Shown here one piece after another: positions 5,853-6,168 of a stretch of DNA of 6,168 nucleotides. The DNA is from Thermus kawarayensis JCM 12314 (lineage in GTDB: Bacteria > Deinococcota > Deinococci > Deinococcales > Thermaceae). A model generated the notes under the pieces. The model had not been told where the DNA came from. It saw only the letters and a list, made by a program, of their open reading frames with translations, and searched no databases. The stretch spans positions 1-6,168 of the forward strand of contig BBBL01000098.1 in assembly GCA_001311545.1 (NCBI GenBank), read 5' to 3'. A program made the position numbers and the translations under genes. Each line of letters starts with the position of its first letter. The first letter of the stretch is position 1.

Positions 5853-6168
5853 ATGAGGGTGCTTGTGCCGTTCCTGGTGGCCCTGGGCCTGGCCTGGGCT
5901 ACGGTTTCCGCATCCCCTTCCCTCCCCACCACCTGGCCGGAGGGGACCACCTTCGCCCTGGTGGACGCCGAGGGCCACGTGGTCTGGCAGCCGGGGGTGG
6001 ATCTCCTCCCGAAAGCCCTGCAACAGGCCGCCTTCCTGCTCATCGCCCTGCCCGACGGCACCACCCACCAGGTGCCGGTGGCGGTGGAGGGCAAGGGAAA
6101 GGGGCTCGGCGAGGTCAAGCTCTGGGTGGACGGGAAGCCCGTGCCCTTGCCGGAGCTCCTGCACGCCA
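5853..6168 (+). CDS. Secreted or membrane-anchored protein of unknown function (incomplete at right edge)
   Basis: An open frame of 105 codons runs off the right edge. It starts at an ATG with a strong ribosome site. The N-terminus (MRVLVPFLVALGLAWA) is a signal peptide with likely cleavage after the Ala-rich end. The mature part is mostly beta-like, with short motifs such as FALVDAEGHVVWQPG and KLWVDGKPVPLPELL. I do not recognise a family. Codons at about 5897-5925 use A or T in third positions more than the surroundings, and the +1-shifted reading there (YGFRIPFP) looks more Thermus-like, so a compensating pair of sequence errors there is possible. No functional link to the ABC operon is evident beyond being downstream on the same strand. 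Confidence 0.7.
   Translation, partial: MRVLVPFLVALGLAWATVSASPSLPTTWPEGTTFALVDAEGHVVWQPGVDLLPKALQQAAFLLIALPDGTTHQVPVAVEGKGKGLGEVKLWVDGKPVPLPELLHA

Overview
This window looks like a Thermus chromosome, or a close relative in the Deinococcota. Base composition is very GC-rich (about 70% by eye), real genes use almost only G or C in third codon positions, proteins are rich in Leu, Arg, Ala, Pro and Glu with almost no Cys, and strong AGGAGGT ribosome sites sit 4-6 bases before starts. The genus call is an inference from style; no marker gene is present.

Layout. Positions 1-2530 hold a minus-strand operon, read right to left: a Tat-exported metal-dependent 'cyclase'-type hydrolase (2530-1723), a short hybrid ORF (1729-1397) that joins an AhpD/CMD-like N-terminus to what looks like the tail of an ABC substrate-binding protein, a TRAP solute-binding protein dctP (1375-424), and the TRAP small membrane subunit dctQ (427 to the left edge, incomplete). 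The large TRAP subunit dctM would be expected just off the left edge. Positions 2531-2868 are a divergent intergenic region with a candidate promoter for each direction, an 11-bp direct repeat and two GC-rich inverted repeats. Positions 2869-5796 hold a plus-strand two-gene ABC importer of the nitrate/sulfonate/taurine (NitT/TauT) type: a double-length permease with two fused transmembrane domains, and an ATPase with a C-terminal AAA-associated domain. A separate secreted protein of unknown function starts at 5853 and runs off the right edge.

The window is broken by many small frameshifts. I count about 17 sites in five genes (dctQ, dctP, cyclase, permease, ATPase). All but two are lost bases, mostly in or beside runs of G or C. 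Restoring them by hand gives whole genes of normal length: DctP about 316 aa, cyclase about 269 aa, permease about 554 aa, ATPase about 420 aa. The reading frames stay clearly Thermus-like on both sides of each break. Sequencing or assembly error is therefore more likely than true gene decay, although it cannot be proved from the sequence alone. The gene coordinates given are full extents across these breaks.

Function as a unit (inference): an exported hydrolase beside two uptake systems suggests that a compound is cleaved outside the membrane and a product is imported. The substrate cannot be read from the sequence. The ABC importer has no complete binding protein in the window; the only trace is the tail in the hybrid ORF on the opposite strand. 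That may be a deletion scar and is the most interesting structural point here.
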